The notes below the pieces were generated by a model. It ran no database searches. It was not told the origin of the DNA and worked only from the letters and a program-made list of their open reading frames with translations. This document shows, one piece after another, positions 37,834-46,213 of a DNA stretch of 64,000 nucleotides. The stretch's first letter is position 1. Every line of letters starts with the position of its first letter. Position numbers and translations under genes: made by a program. The DNA is from Bradyrhizobium sp. BR13661 (lineage in GTDB: Bacteria > Pseudomonadota > Alphaproteobacteria > Rhizobiales > Xanthobacteraceae). The stretch covers positions 1 to 64,000 of the forward strand of contig NZ_JARXWB010000002.1 of NCBI RefSeq assembly GCF_029892425.1, written 5' to 3'.

Positions 37834-39051
37834 TTAGTCACGAAGGCTCAATGGCACGCCGCTCATCAGCGTCGAGGTGGCGGCGTTGGCGAGGATGCGG
37901 TCGTTGTTGATCATGATGGGCGACGACAACACGTCGCGCAGGTGGCGACCCATGGTGAACTCACCGTCGTTGCGGTAGCCCGCCAGGCCGTTGGTGCGCA
38001 TCGCATGCATCACGGTCTCGACGGCGAGCTCGGAGGCCTGCACCTTCAGCAGCGTGATCGAGGACTGGAAGTCGAGCGAACCGAGCGCGCGCTCGTCATG
38101 CTCGGCTCGGGCAAAAGCGTCGAGATTGGCTGATATCAACGCACGCAGCTTTGCCAGCGACATCTTTGCGGCGGTGAAGTGAGCGGCGGCCGGCGGCATC
38201 TGGCCGCCAGAGTTGCGGGCCGCCTTGCGGACGAAAGCCTGTGCACGCGTGACTGAGGCCGCGGCGATGCCGGCCCATACCGACGACCAGCACAGATGTG
38301 CGAAAGGCGTCATGGTTTGAGCGTGGATCTTGTCGTAGGCTTCCGGGAAGACGCGGTCGGCAGCGCAATCGACCTTCAGCTCGAAACCGGTCGAGCAGGT
38401 GCCGCGCATGCCGAGCGTTTCCCAGCCCTGCGTCTGCTTCAGCGAATAATCGTCCTTGGCGAGTGCCAGCAGCACCTGGTCGGAGGCGGCAGCCTCCGTG
38501 GCGCGGCGAGCGATGGTGACGAGACCATCAGCCTCGGCGCCGTAGGAGATCACGGTGGCGTCGCGCACCAGCGAGACGGTGTCACCGGCGTGGTCGACAG
38601 CGGCCGCGCTGGCGCGAATGTTGCCGCCGTTCTGGCCTTCGGTGGTGGAGGAGGCGAGCAGCCACTGGTCGCGGGCGACCCGGCGCATCATGGTTTCCAT
38701 CCAGGGAATGCCATGGCCATGCCTGACGATGCAGGCGACCTTGGTCTGGTGCATCGCGTAGATCATCGCGGTTGAAGCGCAGGCGCGCCCGAGCGTGTAG
38801 CAGATGTCGGCGACGTCGTGGATGGAGGCACCAAAGCCGCCGAACTCGACCGGGATCATGACACCGAGCAGCTTCTGCTCACGCGCTATGTCGAAAGCCT
38901 TGTGGGGAAAGCGGGCGTCGCGATCGACGCCATCGGCGTCGGCCGCGGCCACGGCGGCCGTGCGAGCCGCACGCTCGATGAGGGAGGGGCCCTGCTCGAG
39001 GAGGCTCGTCTGCGTTTCGTCGACAGTGATGACTGCTTCACGCACGTTCAT
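37834..39051 (-). CDS. Acyl-CoA dehydrogenase-like flavoprotein of the carrier-protein cluster
   Basis: The 405-residue protein has the three-part acyl-CoA dehydrogenase layout: N-terminal helices (about 20-130, with LGVMIPVEFGGFGASIHDV), a beta domain (about 135-235, ASSTTEGQNGGNIRAS) and a C-terminal four-helix bundle. It is the first gene of the operon that makes the amino acid:[carrier protein] ligase. Homologous flavoproteins oxidise carrier-bound prolyl groups in pyrrole biosynthesis, so oxidation of a carrier-bound amino acid is a reasonable inference; ordinary fatty acid oxidation is the alternative. A GGAGG ribosome site precedes the ATG at 39051. Confidence 0.88.
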   Translation of the reverse strand: MNVREAVITVDETQTSLLEQGPSLIERAARTAAVAAADADGVDRDARFPHKAFDIAREQKLLGVMIPVEFGGFGASIHDVADICYTLGRACASTAMIYAMHQTKVACIVRHGHGIPWMETMMRRVARDQWLLASSTTEGQNGGNIRASAAAVDHAGDTVSLVRDATVISYGAEADGLVTIARRATEAAASDQVLLALAKDDYSLKQTQGWETLGMRGTCSTGFELKVDCAADRVFPEAYDKIHAQTMTPFAHLCWSSVWAGIAAASVTRAQAFVRKAARNSGGQMPPAAAHFTAAKMSLAKLRALISANLDAFARAEHDERALGSLDFQSSITLLKVQASELAVETVMHAMRTNGLAGYRNDGEFTMGRHLRDVLSSPIMINNDRILANAATSTLMSGVPLSLRD

Positions 39052-39409
39052 GCTCGTCCGCCTCCGCTTTGTCGTTTGGGATCGCCGGCATCATTCGCGA
39101 TGCCGTGCAAGCGATCCTCCGACCATCTTTGCTTGTGAGATGAGGCTAGGGATTTAATTCAAATTCGTCGATGAAATAGAGGGTAAACAGACTCCAATTC
39201 CGAACGAACAGTTAAGGTCGGGTTGTTTGCATGGCGCGTATTTCGATCATCACGTTAGGGTTTTGGAGAAAACCGGAATTCCAGACAATCTGAGTCATCG
39301 TTTACTAAGAAACGGGAAGTAATGGTGACGCCCATTGCAGGATCGGCCCGCGGTGCCCATCGTACCCGGCAACTGGTCGTACCTTTTGTAGACAGATGGG
39401 AAGTTAACC
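39052..39409. promoter_or_regulatory. Divergent promoter region of the carrier-protein cluster
   Basis: These 358 bases separate the divergent starts of the flavoprotein and carrier-protein genes, and are clearly richer in A and T than the flanks. They must hold both promoters, but I cannot point to convincing -35/-10 pairs. A 20-codon frame at 39231-39293 lacks a ribosome site and I do not call it. GGAATTCC at 39277-39284 is the only exact short palindrome I noted. Confidence 0.5.
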
Positions 39410-39682
39410 ATGCAGGGCTTCGACACCGATGTGCGCGTACGCATCATCAAGCTGGTGAAGGGCATTCTCGAGCAGAACTCGCTCACCGCTGATGTCACGC
39501 CGCAGACCAAACTCGTCGATGCAGGCCTGACCTCGATGGACATGGTCAATTTGATGCTGGGTGTCGAAGCGGAGTTCGACTTCACGATTCCGCAAGCCGA
39601 AATCACGCCCGAGAATTTCCAGTCGGTCGAGACACTGGAACGCATGGTCGCGACCCAGTTGAATCTGGCGACTGCGGCTTAG
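39410..39682 (+). CDS. Stand-alone acyl/aminoacyl carrier protein
   Basis: This is a 90-residue acidic four-helix carrier protein. Ser42 in DAGLTSMDMVNLML is the attachment site for 4'-phosphopantetheine. It lacks the DSLD sequence of the fatty acid carrier AcpP and resembles the small carriers paired with amino acid:[carrier protein] ligases in Bradyrhizobium and Agrobacterium. It is divergent from the ligase operon, as in that known locus. The ATG at 39410 is preceded by GGGAAG. The amino acid would sit as a thioester on its phosphopantetheine arm. Confidence 0.92.
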   Translation: MQGFDTDVRVRIIKLVKGILEQNSLTADVTPQTKLVDAGLTSMDMVNLMLGVEAEFDFTIPQAEITPENFQSVETLERMVATQLNLATAA

Positions 39683-39701
39683 TCCCAACTGCTTCCCCGG
39701 A

Positions 39702-39831
39702 GTCGTCCTGGCGAAAGCCAGGACCCATTATCCCAGGGCGGCGTTTGGCGAAGGTTAGACGTTCGGGACCAGCAGCTCCTCCCATCGAAAGATTGCGCGG
39801 TATGGGTCCTGGCCTTCGCCAGGACGACACC
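39702..39831. repeat. Palindromic intergenic repeat (copy 1)
   Basis: The left arm GTCGTCCTGGCGAAAGCCAG and the right arm CTGGCCTTCGCCAGGACGAC bracket GACCCATTA / ATGGGTC. The unit is about 130 bases. A second copy with the same left arm lies near 45.1 kb. Confidence 0.85.
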
Positions 39832-39842
39832 CAATCTGTGGT

Positions 39843-39856
39843 GAGCGCATGCGCTC
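39843..39856. promoter_or_regulatory. 14-bp palindrome upstream of mtnP
   Basis: GAGCGCATGCGCTC is a perfect palindrome 101 bases before the mtnP start. It could be an operator for the mtnP-mtnA pair or simply a repeat remnant, since it adjoins the repeat ending at 39831. Confidence 0.3.
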
Positions 39857-39957
39857 CTCACGATAGAATCACAGGCTCCATCCACCCCCGTTTCAAAACC
39901 GCCGCAAAACTGGCATAGCTTAACCATGTCGCACGTGGCGGACAGGGGTAAGCAGGC

Positions 39958-40833
39958 ATGACACAGGCGGTACTCGGCATCATCGGCGGCTCCGGCATCT
40001 ACGATCTGCCGGGCCTCGAGGGCGCGCACGAAGAGGTGATCAAGAGCCCCTGGGGTGAGCCCTCGGCACCCGTGCGGCGCGGCACCATTGCAGGCCTGCC
40101 GATCGTATTCCTGCCGCGACACGACAAGGGTCACCGGCTGTCGCCGTCCGACATCAACTATCGCGCCAATATCGACGTGCTCAAGCGCGCCGGCGTCACC
40201 GATCTGATCTCGCTCTCGGCCTGCGGTTCCTTCAAGGAGGAGATGCCGCCCGGCACTTTCGTCCTGGTCGATCAGTTCGTCGACCGTACCCATAAGCGCG
40301 AGAGCTCGTTCTTCGGCAAGGGTTGCGTTGCGCATGTCTCGATGGCGCATCCGGTCTCGCCACGACTGCGCGTCAATCTGGCTGCGGCGGCCGAAGCCGA
40401 GGGGATCGCGATCGCGCGCGGCGGCACCTATGTTTGCATGGAGGGACCGCAATTCTCCACCTATGCCGAAAGCATGACTTACAAGACGCAGGGATACTCC
40501 GTGATCGGCATGACCAATATGCCGGAGGCAAAGCTCGCCCGCGAGGCCGAGATCTGCTACGCGACAGTCGCAATGGTGACGGATTTCGATTGCTGGCACC
40601 CCGATCACGACGCAGTCACCGTGCAGGATATCATCCGCGTGCTGACCTCCAACGCCGACAAGGCAAAGTCACTGGTGGCGCGGCTCGCCAGGGATTTTCC
40701 GCGCGAGCATGAGCCGTGCCCGATCGGCTCGGACCGTGCGCTCGACACCGCGCTGATCACAGCGCCCGAGGCGCGCGATCCCGAGCTTCTGAAGAAGCTG
40801 GATGCGGTGGCCGGGCGCATCCTGCGCGGTTGA
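39958..40833 (+). CDS. mtnP: S-methyl-5'-thioadenosine phosphorylase
   Basis: This enzyme cleaves methylthioadenosine, the by-product of polyamine and homoserine-lactone synthesis, to adenine and methylthioribose-1-phosphate. The 291-residue protein has the phosphorylase motifs IIGGSGIYD (N-terminal phosphate loop), RHDKGHRLSPSDINYRANI, EGPQFSTYAES and MTNMPEAKLAREAEICY. The purine-site segment DFDCWH contains the Asp expected for adenine-specific enzymes. The ATG at 39958 follows GGGGTAAG. mtnA follows 30 bases later, so the two steps are encoded together. Confidence 0.96.
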   Translation: MTQAVLGIIGGSGIYDLPGLEGAHEEVIKSPWGEPSAPVRRGTIAGLPIVFLPRHDKGHRLSPSDINYRANIDVLKRAGVTDLISLSACGSFKEEMPPGTFVLVDQFVDRTHKRESSFFGKGCVAHVSMAHPVSPRLRVNLAAAAEAEGIAIARGGTYVCMEGPQFSTYAESMTYKTQGYSVIGMTNMPEAKLAREAEICYATVAMVTDFDCWHPDHDAVTVQDIIRVLTSNADKAKSLVARLARDFPREHEPCPIGSDRALDTALITAPEARDPELLKKLDAVAGRILRG

Positions 40834-40863
40834 GACGCAAGAAGAACGAAAAGGCATGAGGCC

Positions 40864-41973
40864 ATGAAGGTCGACGGCAGGCATTTCCGCAGCATCTGGC
40901 GCGAGCGCGACGGCTGGTCGGTCGGCGCGATCGACCAGCGCCGGCTCCCGCATGAGTTCATCATTGCGAAGCTGACCACGTGCGAGGGCGCGGCAGTCGC
41001 AATCCGCGACATGCTGGTGCGCGGCGCGCCTCTGATTGGCGCCACGGCCGCCTATGGCATGGCGCTTGCGATGCGCGAGGACCCGTCTGATGCCGGCCTG
41101 AAGCGCGCCTATGACGTGCTGGTCGTGACGCGGCCGACTGCGATCAATCTGAAGTGGGCGCTCGATGAGATGCGCGCGGCACTCGTGCCGATCGATCCGG
41201 TCGAACGTGCTGAGGCGGCCTATGCCCGCGCCGATGAGATCGTCGAGCAGGATGTCGAGATCAACCGCGGCATCGCCGCCAACGGCCTTGCTTTGATCGA
41301 GGCGATCGTCGCGGCAAAGAAGCCGGGCGAGACGGTCAATGTGCTGACCCATTGCAACGCCGGTTGGCTCGCCACCGTCGACTGGGGCACAGCGACCGCG
41401 CCGATCTATCTCGCGCATGAGCGCGGCATCAAAATCCATGTCTGGGTCGACGAGACCCGTCCGCGCAATCAGGGCGCTTCGCTCACAGCCTGGGAGCTCG
41501 GCCATCACGGCGTGCCGCACACCGTGATTCCCGACAACACCGGCGGGCATCTGATGCAGCACGGCATGGTTGATCTCGCCATCGTCGGGACTGACCGCGT
41601 CGCCGCCAATGGCGATGTCTGCAACAAGATCGGCACCTATCTGAAGGCGCTGGCCGCGCATGATAATAACGTGCCGTTCTATGTCGCGCTGCCGTCGCCG
41701 ACGATCGATTTCGCGGTGAATGACGGTATCCGCGATATCCCGATCGAGCAGCGCAGCGGCACGGAAGTTACCGATATGACCGGCCGTACCGCCGATGGCC
41801 GGCTGGAAACAGTGCGCATCGTGCCCGAAGGCTCGCCGGTCGCGAATTACGCCTTCGACGTGACACCGGCACGCCTCGTCACCGGTTTCATCACCGAGCG
41901 CGGTGTGCTGAAGCCGGATCGTGCTTCGTTGGCGGCTGCCTTCCCCGAGCGGATCGCGACTGCAGCGGAGTAG
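40864..41973 (+). CDS. mtnA: Methylthioribose-1-phosphate isomerase
   Basis: MtnA converts methylthioribose-1-phosphate to methylthioribulose-1-phosphate. The 369-residue protein has the family segments [34 protein letters not shown] with the catalytic Cys, [17 protein letters not shown] and [18 protein letters not shown] with the catalytic Asp. It resembles eIF2B regulatory subunits, but the presence of both catalytic residues and mtnP upstream settles the call. The later salvage genes mtnB, mtnC and mtnD are not here. It converges with the HAD gene, with only six bases between stops. Confidence 0.96.
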   Translation: MKVDGRHFRSIWRERDGWSVGAIDQRRLPHEFIIAKLTTCEGAAVAIRDMLVRGAPLIGATAAYGMALAMREDPSDAGLKRAYDVLVVTRPTAINLKWALDEMRAALVPIDPVERAEAAYARADEIVEQDVEINRGIAANGLALIEAIVAAKKPGETVNVLTHCNAGWLATVDWGTATAPIYLAHERGIKIHVWVDETRPRNQGASLTAWELGHHGVPHTVIPDNTGGHLMQHGMVDLAIVGTDRVAANGDVCNKIGTYLKALAAHDNNVPFYVALPSPTIDFAVNDGIRDIPIEQRSGTEVTDMTGRTADGRLETVRIVPEGSPVANYAFDVTPARLVTGFITERGVLKPDRASLAAAFPERIATAAE

Positions 41974-41979
41974 TTCCGG

Positions 41980-42615
41980 CTAATAGAGCTTCAACCCTGT
42001 CGCCGCCTCGAGCTCGGCGATGGCCTGCGCGCCGCTCGCGACCTTGATCGTGGTCATACCCATCTCGCGCGCGGGCTTCAAATTGACGCCGAGGTCATCG
42101 AGATAAACGCATTTGCCGGGGTCGACCTTCAGCGTCTCGACCATCAGCTGGTAAATGCGCGGGTCCGGCTTGCGCAAGCCGATCTTGGCGGATTCGATGA
42201 CGTGATCGAACAGCACCATCACCTCGGCGACGTAGAGCGAGCGGCCGGTCATGCTGCCGATCGCGTTGGCCGGGAGATTGTTGGTGATGCAGCCGGTCTT
42301 GAACTTGGCTTTGATGCGCTTCAGCGCATCGACCATCTCGGGGCGCAAATCTCCCTGGAGCAGCGGCAGCACGTCGCGTCCGCGCACCTCGGCGCCGAGC
42401 GCGAGTGATTCCGCCGCGAACAGCTTATCGAATGTGTCGATATCGACTTCGGCGCGCTCGAACTTCGCCCAGGCATTTTCGAGGTGATTGGCGGCATTGG
42501 TGCGCCGGATGATGTCCGTGGGCAGGCCGCGCTCGGTCTCGTATCGCGCGAATGCCTCGAACGGCGAACTCGTCAACACGCCGCCAAAATCAAAGATCAC
42601 AGCCTCGATCGTCAC
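41980..42615 (-). CDS. HAD-superfamily hydrolase, IA type (epoxide hydrolase N-domain/ACAD10-like)
   Basis: This 211-residue hydrolase has the haloacid dehalogenase core with a helical cap (about 17-85). Asp9 in IFDFGGVL is the nucleophile; the usual second Asp two residues on is replaced by Gly11, as in the N-terminal domains of soluble epoxide hydrolases and ACAD10. TNN (about 117), Lys in GLRKPDP and the acidic pair in VYLDDLGVN complete the site. Without the acid/base Asp, phosphatase activity may be weak or altered. It faces mtnA but is not MtnC-like, so I do not assign it to methionine salvage. Confidence 0.85.
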   Translation of the reverse strand: MTIEAVIFDFGGVLTSSPFEAFARYETERGLPTDIIRRTNAANHLENAWAKFERAEVDIDTFDKLFAAESLALGAEVRGRDVLPLLQGDLRPEMVDALKRIKAKFKTGCITNNLPANAIGSMTGRSLYVAEVMVLFDHVIESAKIGLRKPDPRIYQLMVETLKVDPGKCVYLDDLGVNLKPAREMGMTTIKVASGAQAIAELEAATGLKLY

Positions 42616-42701
42616 TCGCCTGCCCTCGTCAATTGCTTTCCAAGACGGCTAGCATGCGCTATCGGCGAGGGCCAGTCCCGCCGACGCAAGAGCGTGTTCC
42701 C

Positions 42702-43460
42702 ATGAAGAAGCTCGCAACTCTCATCACCGCCGCGCTGCTGCTCACCGCGCCCGCTCGCGCCATCGTCGGCGGCGGCACGCCGCAGACGGAAGGCGTTGCG
42801 CGTGCGGTTGTCACCATCGTCGGCTCGCGCGGCAATTTCTGCACCGGCAGCCTGATTGCGCCGAAGCTGGTGCTGACGGTCGCGCACTGCGTGCAGCCCG
42901 GCGTCGACTACAAGATCGTCGATCGTGGCGCTGACGGCGCGCCGCAATTGCTGAACGTGCGCACCGTCGCGATTCATCCGGGTTTCAACATGCAGGCGAT
43001 GGAAGCGCATCGCGCCACCGCCGACGTGGCATTGCTGCAACTGGAAATTCCACTCAAGGGAAAATCGACGGTGCCGGTGGGCGCGCCCAATATTCCCATT
43101 CGGGTCGGCAGTCGTTTCACCATCGCCGGTATCGGCGTCACCGTGCGTGGCGATGGCAAGAGCGGCGGTGCAATTCGCGTTGCCGGTCTCGTTGCGACAG
43201 GTCAGCCCGGCACGTTCCAGATTCGCCTGGTCGATCCCGTAACCAACGGTGTTCGTGACGGAATCGGCGCCTGCACCGGCGATTCCGGCGGTCCGGTGTT
43301 CGAGGACAAGCCTGATGGTGCCGTTCTCGTCGGCGTCATCAGCTGGTCGACGGGGCCAAACGGCGCTGTCGGCTGTGGCGGATTGACCGGGGTCACGCCG
43401 CTGACGCTCTATCGCGACTGGATCCTGCAGACGGCGCGGAGCTGGGGCGCGGCGCTTTGA
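42702..43460 (+). CDS. Exported trypsin-like serine protease
   Basis: This 252-residue S1-family protease has a signal peptide ending at Ala20 (ALLLTAPARA) that is followed at once by IVGGG, the same sequence that forms the activated N-terminus of trypsin-type enzymes. The triad is His62 (TVAHC), Asp108 (TADVALL) and Ser195 (GDSGGP). The cysteines at 47/63 and 191/222 could pair as in trypsin. It could therefore be active without a separate propeptide. ATG 42702 is the only start that gives a signal peptide. It is divergent from the HAD gene. Confidence 0.9.
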   Translation: MKKLATLITAALLLTAPARAIVGGGTPQTEGVARAVVTIVGSRGNFCTGSLIAPKLVLTVAHCVQPGVDYKIVDRGADGAPQLLNVRTVAIHPGFNMQAMEAHRATADVALLQLEIPLKGKSTVPVGAPNIPIRVGSRFTIAGIGVTVRGDGKSGGAIRVAGLVATGQPGTFQIRLVDPVTNGVRDGIGACTGDSGGPVFEDKPDGAVLVGVISWSTGPNGAVGCGGLTGVTPLTLYRDWILQTARSWGAAL

Positions 43461-43582
43461 CTTGATCGCGACTTGATCTATGTCATTTTGCAAGGGAAGC
43501 GCGATGGGCGACTATGTCCGTCGCGGAGGAAACGCGCTGCCAGTGAAAGGCGGCCTGAAAAAGACAAGGCAAAGAAACAACA

Positions 43583-45085
43583 ATGAATGTCGCTGTTCGC
43601 AGTCAAGCCACCACCAAACAGGCCTCAGAACATTTCGACGTGCTCATCGTCGGCGCCGGCATCTCCGGCATTGGCAGCGCTTATCACCTCGAAAAGCAAC
43701 TGCCGGGTACGAGCTACGTCATTCTGGAAACGCAGGCGACGTTCGGCGGTACCTGGAGCACGCATCGTTATCCGGGCATCCGCTCCGACAGCGATCTTCA
43801 CACCTTCGGCTACAGCTTCAAGCCCTGGGTCGGGCCGCCCATCGCGACCGCCGAGGAAATCCTCGCCTATATGAACGAGGTGATCGACGACAACGATATC
43901 GCCCGCCACATCCGCTACAAGCACAAGATCGTCTCGGCGAGCTGGTCGAGCGAGCAGAATCTCTGGACCATCGAGGCGGTGACGACGGACACCGGTGAGG
44001 CCAAGACCTTCTCCGCAAACTTCCTCTGGATGTGCCAGGGCTATTACCGCCATTCGGAAGGCTACACGCCGGAATGGAAGGGCATGGATCGTTTCAAGGG
44101 CCGCATCGTCCATCCGCAGACCTGGCCTGACGATATCGACCTCAAGGACAAGAAGGTCGTGGTGATCGGTTCAGGCGCGACGGCGGCGACGCTGGTGCCG
44201 AACATCGCCGACGACTGCGCGCATGTGACCATGCTGCAGCGCTCGCCGACCTACTTCCGGCTGGGCCGCAACGCCATCGAGATCGCGGAGGAATTGCGCC
44301 GGCTTCAGATCGATGAGACCTGGATCCACGAGATCGTTCGCCGCAAGATCCTGTTCGAGCAGGATGCGTTCACAAAGCTCTGCCTCGCCAAGCCGGAACA
44401 GGTGAAGAAGGAGCTGATCGGCCAGATCAGCGCCGTGCTCGGTCCGGACTACGACGTCGAGACGCATTTCACGCCGAGCTATCGTCCGTGGCGGCAGCGC
44501 ATCGCCTTCGTGCCCGATGCCGATTTGTTCAAGGGGATCGCCAGCGGCAAGGCCTCGGTCGTCACCGACGAGATCGAAAGCTTCGTCGAGAACGGCATCC
44601 AGCTCAAATCCGGCAAGCTGCTGGAGGCCGATGTCATCGTCACCGCGACCGGCTTCAATCTCTCGGCGCTGGGCGACATCGCCTTCGCGATCGACGGCAA
44701 GCCGCTCGCCTTCGGCGACACCGTCACCTATCGCGGCATGATGTTCACGGGGGTGCCGAACATGGTCTGGGTGTTCGGCTATTTCCGAGCGAGCTGGACG
44801 CTCCGGGTCGATCTGGTCGCCGACTTCGTCTGCCGCCTGCTCGGCCATATGAAGGCAAAGGGCAAGAAGAAGGTCGAGGTGGCCCTGCGCCCCGAAGATC
44901 ACAACATGCCGATCCTGCCCTGGATCGATCCGGAGAACTTCAATCCCGGCTACATCATGCGCAACATGAACCTGCTGCCCAAGCGCGGCGACAAGCCGGA
45001 ATGGCAGCACAGCCAGGACTACTGGACCGAGAAGGACGAGATCCCGAAGACGGATCTGGATGATAAGGCGTTTGTGTACGGGTGA
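43583..45085 (+). CDS. FAD/NADPH monooxygenase, Baeyer-Villiger type
   Basis: The 500-residue flavoprotein has the first dinucleotide motif GAGISG (24-29), the FAD-associated GGTWSTHRYPG, the Baeyer-Villiger fingerprint FKGRIVHPQTWP (about 172-183) and a second nucleotide motif GSGATA for NADPH. The ATGF segment follows near residue 360. Such enzymes insert oxygen next to a carbonyl; flavin-containing N- or S-oxygenation is the alternative. No esterase or alcohol dehydrogenase is beside it to hint at the substrate. ATG 43583 is the first codon that leaves the usual short tail before the FAD motif. Confidence 0.9.
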   Translation: MNVAVRSQATTKQASEHFDVLIVGAGISGIGSAYHLEKQLPGTSYVILETQATFGGTWSTHRYPGIRSDSDLHTFGYSFKPWVGPPIATAEEILAYMNEVIDDNDIARHIRYKHKIVSASWSSEQNLWTIEAVTTDTGEAKTFSANFLWMCQGYYRHSEGYTPEWKGMDRFKGRIVHPQTWPDDIDLKDKKVVVIGSGATAATLVPNIADDCAHVTMLQRSPTYFRLGRNAIEIAEELRRLQIDETWIHEIVRRKILFEQDAFTKLCLAKPEQVKKELIGQISAVLGPDYDVETHFTPSYRPWRQRIAFVPDADLFKGIASGKASVVTDEIESFVENGIQLKSGKLLEADVIVTATGFNLSALGDIAFAIDGKPLAFGDTVTYRGMMFTGVPNMVWVFGYFRASWTLRVDLVADFVCRLLGHMKAKGKKKVEVALRPEDHNMPILPWIDPENFNPGYIMRNMNLLPKRGDKPEWQHSQDYWTEKDEIPKTDLDDKAFVYG

Positions 45086-45114
45086 GGGGGCTCGACGCTA
45101 ACACCATATTTCAG

Positions 45115-45246
45115 TGTCGTCCTGGCGAAAGCCAGGACCCATTACCCCAGCGAGTAGTTGTGTTGCGAGCTGGTCACCACGGGTCTTCGGCAAACTACTC
45201 CCTGTGGTAATGGGTCCTGGATCTGCGCTTCGCTTGTCCAGGACGA
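45115..45246. repeat. Palindromic intergenic repeat (copy 2)
   Basis: The left arm GTCGTCCTGGCGAAAGCCAG matches the copy at 39702; the right arm ends TGTCCAGGACGAC, with inner GGACCCATTACC / GGTAATGGGTCC and AGTAGTTG / CAAACTACT. It lies between the stops of the monooxygenase and response regulator genes. Confidence 0.85.
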
Positions 45247-45292
45247 CGCCGGTTTGTTGGGTAAGCGGCGTGCCGACTCGTCCGCAGTGCGC

Positions 45293-46213
45293 TTACGAAT
45301 TCCGCCTCGTCGCGTTCGTCGCAATCGCAGCCGCCGCCGTCCGATTCTCCACGCCAAGCTTCGCGTAGATCTGCTCCAGATGCTTGTCGACGGTGCGCGG
45401 GCTGAGGCCCAAGATCTGCGCGATGTCGCGGTTGGTCTTGCCCTTGCTCAGCCAGGCCAGCACTTCGCCCTCGCGCGTGGTGAGGCCGAGCTCGCTGGTG
45501 AATTCGGGCGGCAGGGCGGTGCCGGACTCCTTTGACAGCCGCAGCAAAAATTCGTTCGGCGCGGTCTCGCCCATGTAGTAGAACCGCAGCTGCGGATTGT
45601 CGGGCAAGGACGCAGCTTGGGACTTCGCACTGCCTTTGGCCTTTGCCTGCTCCAGCCATTGCAGCAATGACGGCGGCAGGACGAAGTCGTCGGCCTGAGC
45701 GCTGTGATGATCGGCCAGCAGCTTCTGCGCCTGCGGCGTTGCCCAGAGGATGTGGCCCTGGCGGTTGACCGAAAACAGGAAGCGGCCTGAAACGTCGAGC
45801 GCAGCGCGCGCGCTCTGGGTCAACCGCGCATTACCAAGATGGACCCGAATGCGCGCGAGCATTTCCTCGATGACGATCGGCTTCGTCACATAGTCGACGC
45901 CGCCGGCTTCCAGTCCGCGCACGATGTGCTCGGTCTCTGCCAGGCCCGTCATGAAGATCACGGGGACATTCGCAAGGCCCGCGTCGCGCTTGAGCCGTCG
46001 GCAGGTCTCGAAGCCGTCAAGACCGGGCATCACGGCATCGAGCAGCACGATGTCGGGGGTGATCTGGTCGACGATGCGCATCGCGCTGGCGCCGTCGAGC
46101 GCCACCATCACGGTCATCCCGGCACCGTCAAGCGCGTCGGTCAGCAGCCTCAGCGTCTCCGGCGAGTCGTCGACAACGAGCGCGACGTCGCGCTTTTTCG
46201 GCTCAATGCTCAT
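45293..46213 (-). CDS. LuxR-type response regulator paired with the NCS1-kinase
   Basis: The 306-residue protein has a receiver domain (about 10-125, phospho-acceptor Asp in VLLDAVMPGLDG, Lys in VTKPI), a middle PAS-like segment (about 145-175, FLFSVNRQGHILWATPQAQ) and a C-terminal LuxR helix-turn-helix (LTTREGEVLAWLSKGKTNRDIAQILGLS). Its start at 46213 overlaps the end of the hybrid kinase gene by 11 bases, so the two are coupled and almost certainly a pair. The divergent amide operon is the most likely target. A Met two codons upstream is an alternative start. Confidence 0.92.
   Translation of the reverse strand: MSIEPKKRDVALVVDDSPETLRLLTDALDGAGMTVMVALDGASAMRIVDQITPDIVLLDAVMPGLDGFETCRRLKRDAGLANVPVIFMTGLAETEHIVRGLEAGGVDYVTKPIVIEEMLARIRVHLGNARLTQSARAALDVSGRFLFSVNRQGHILWATPQAQKLLADHHSAQADDFVLPPSLLQWLEQAKAKGSAKSQAASLPDNPQLRFYYMGETAPNEFLLRLSKESGTALPPEFTSELGLTTREGEVLAWLSKGKTNRDIAQILGLSPRTVDKHLEQIYAKLGVENRTAAAAIATNATRRNS

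Noticed and set aside
39231..39293. 20-codon open frame in the divergent carrier-protein promoter region
   Set aside because: It has no convincing ribosome site, and nothing supports expression.
39832..39957. Possible SAM-binding riboswitch ahead of mtnP
   Set aside because: I could not find the conserved core or pseudoknot elements of the alphaproteobacterial SAM-II type; only a 14-bp palindrome is present.
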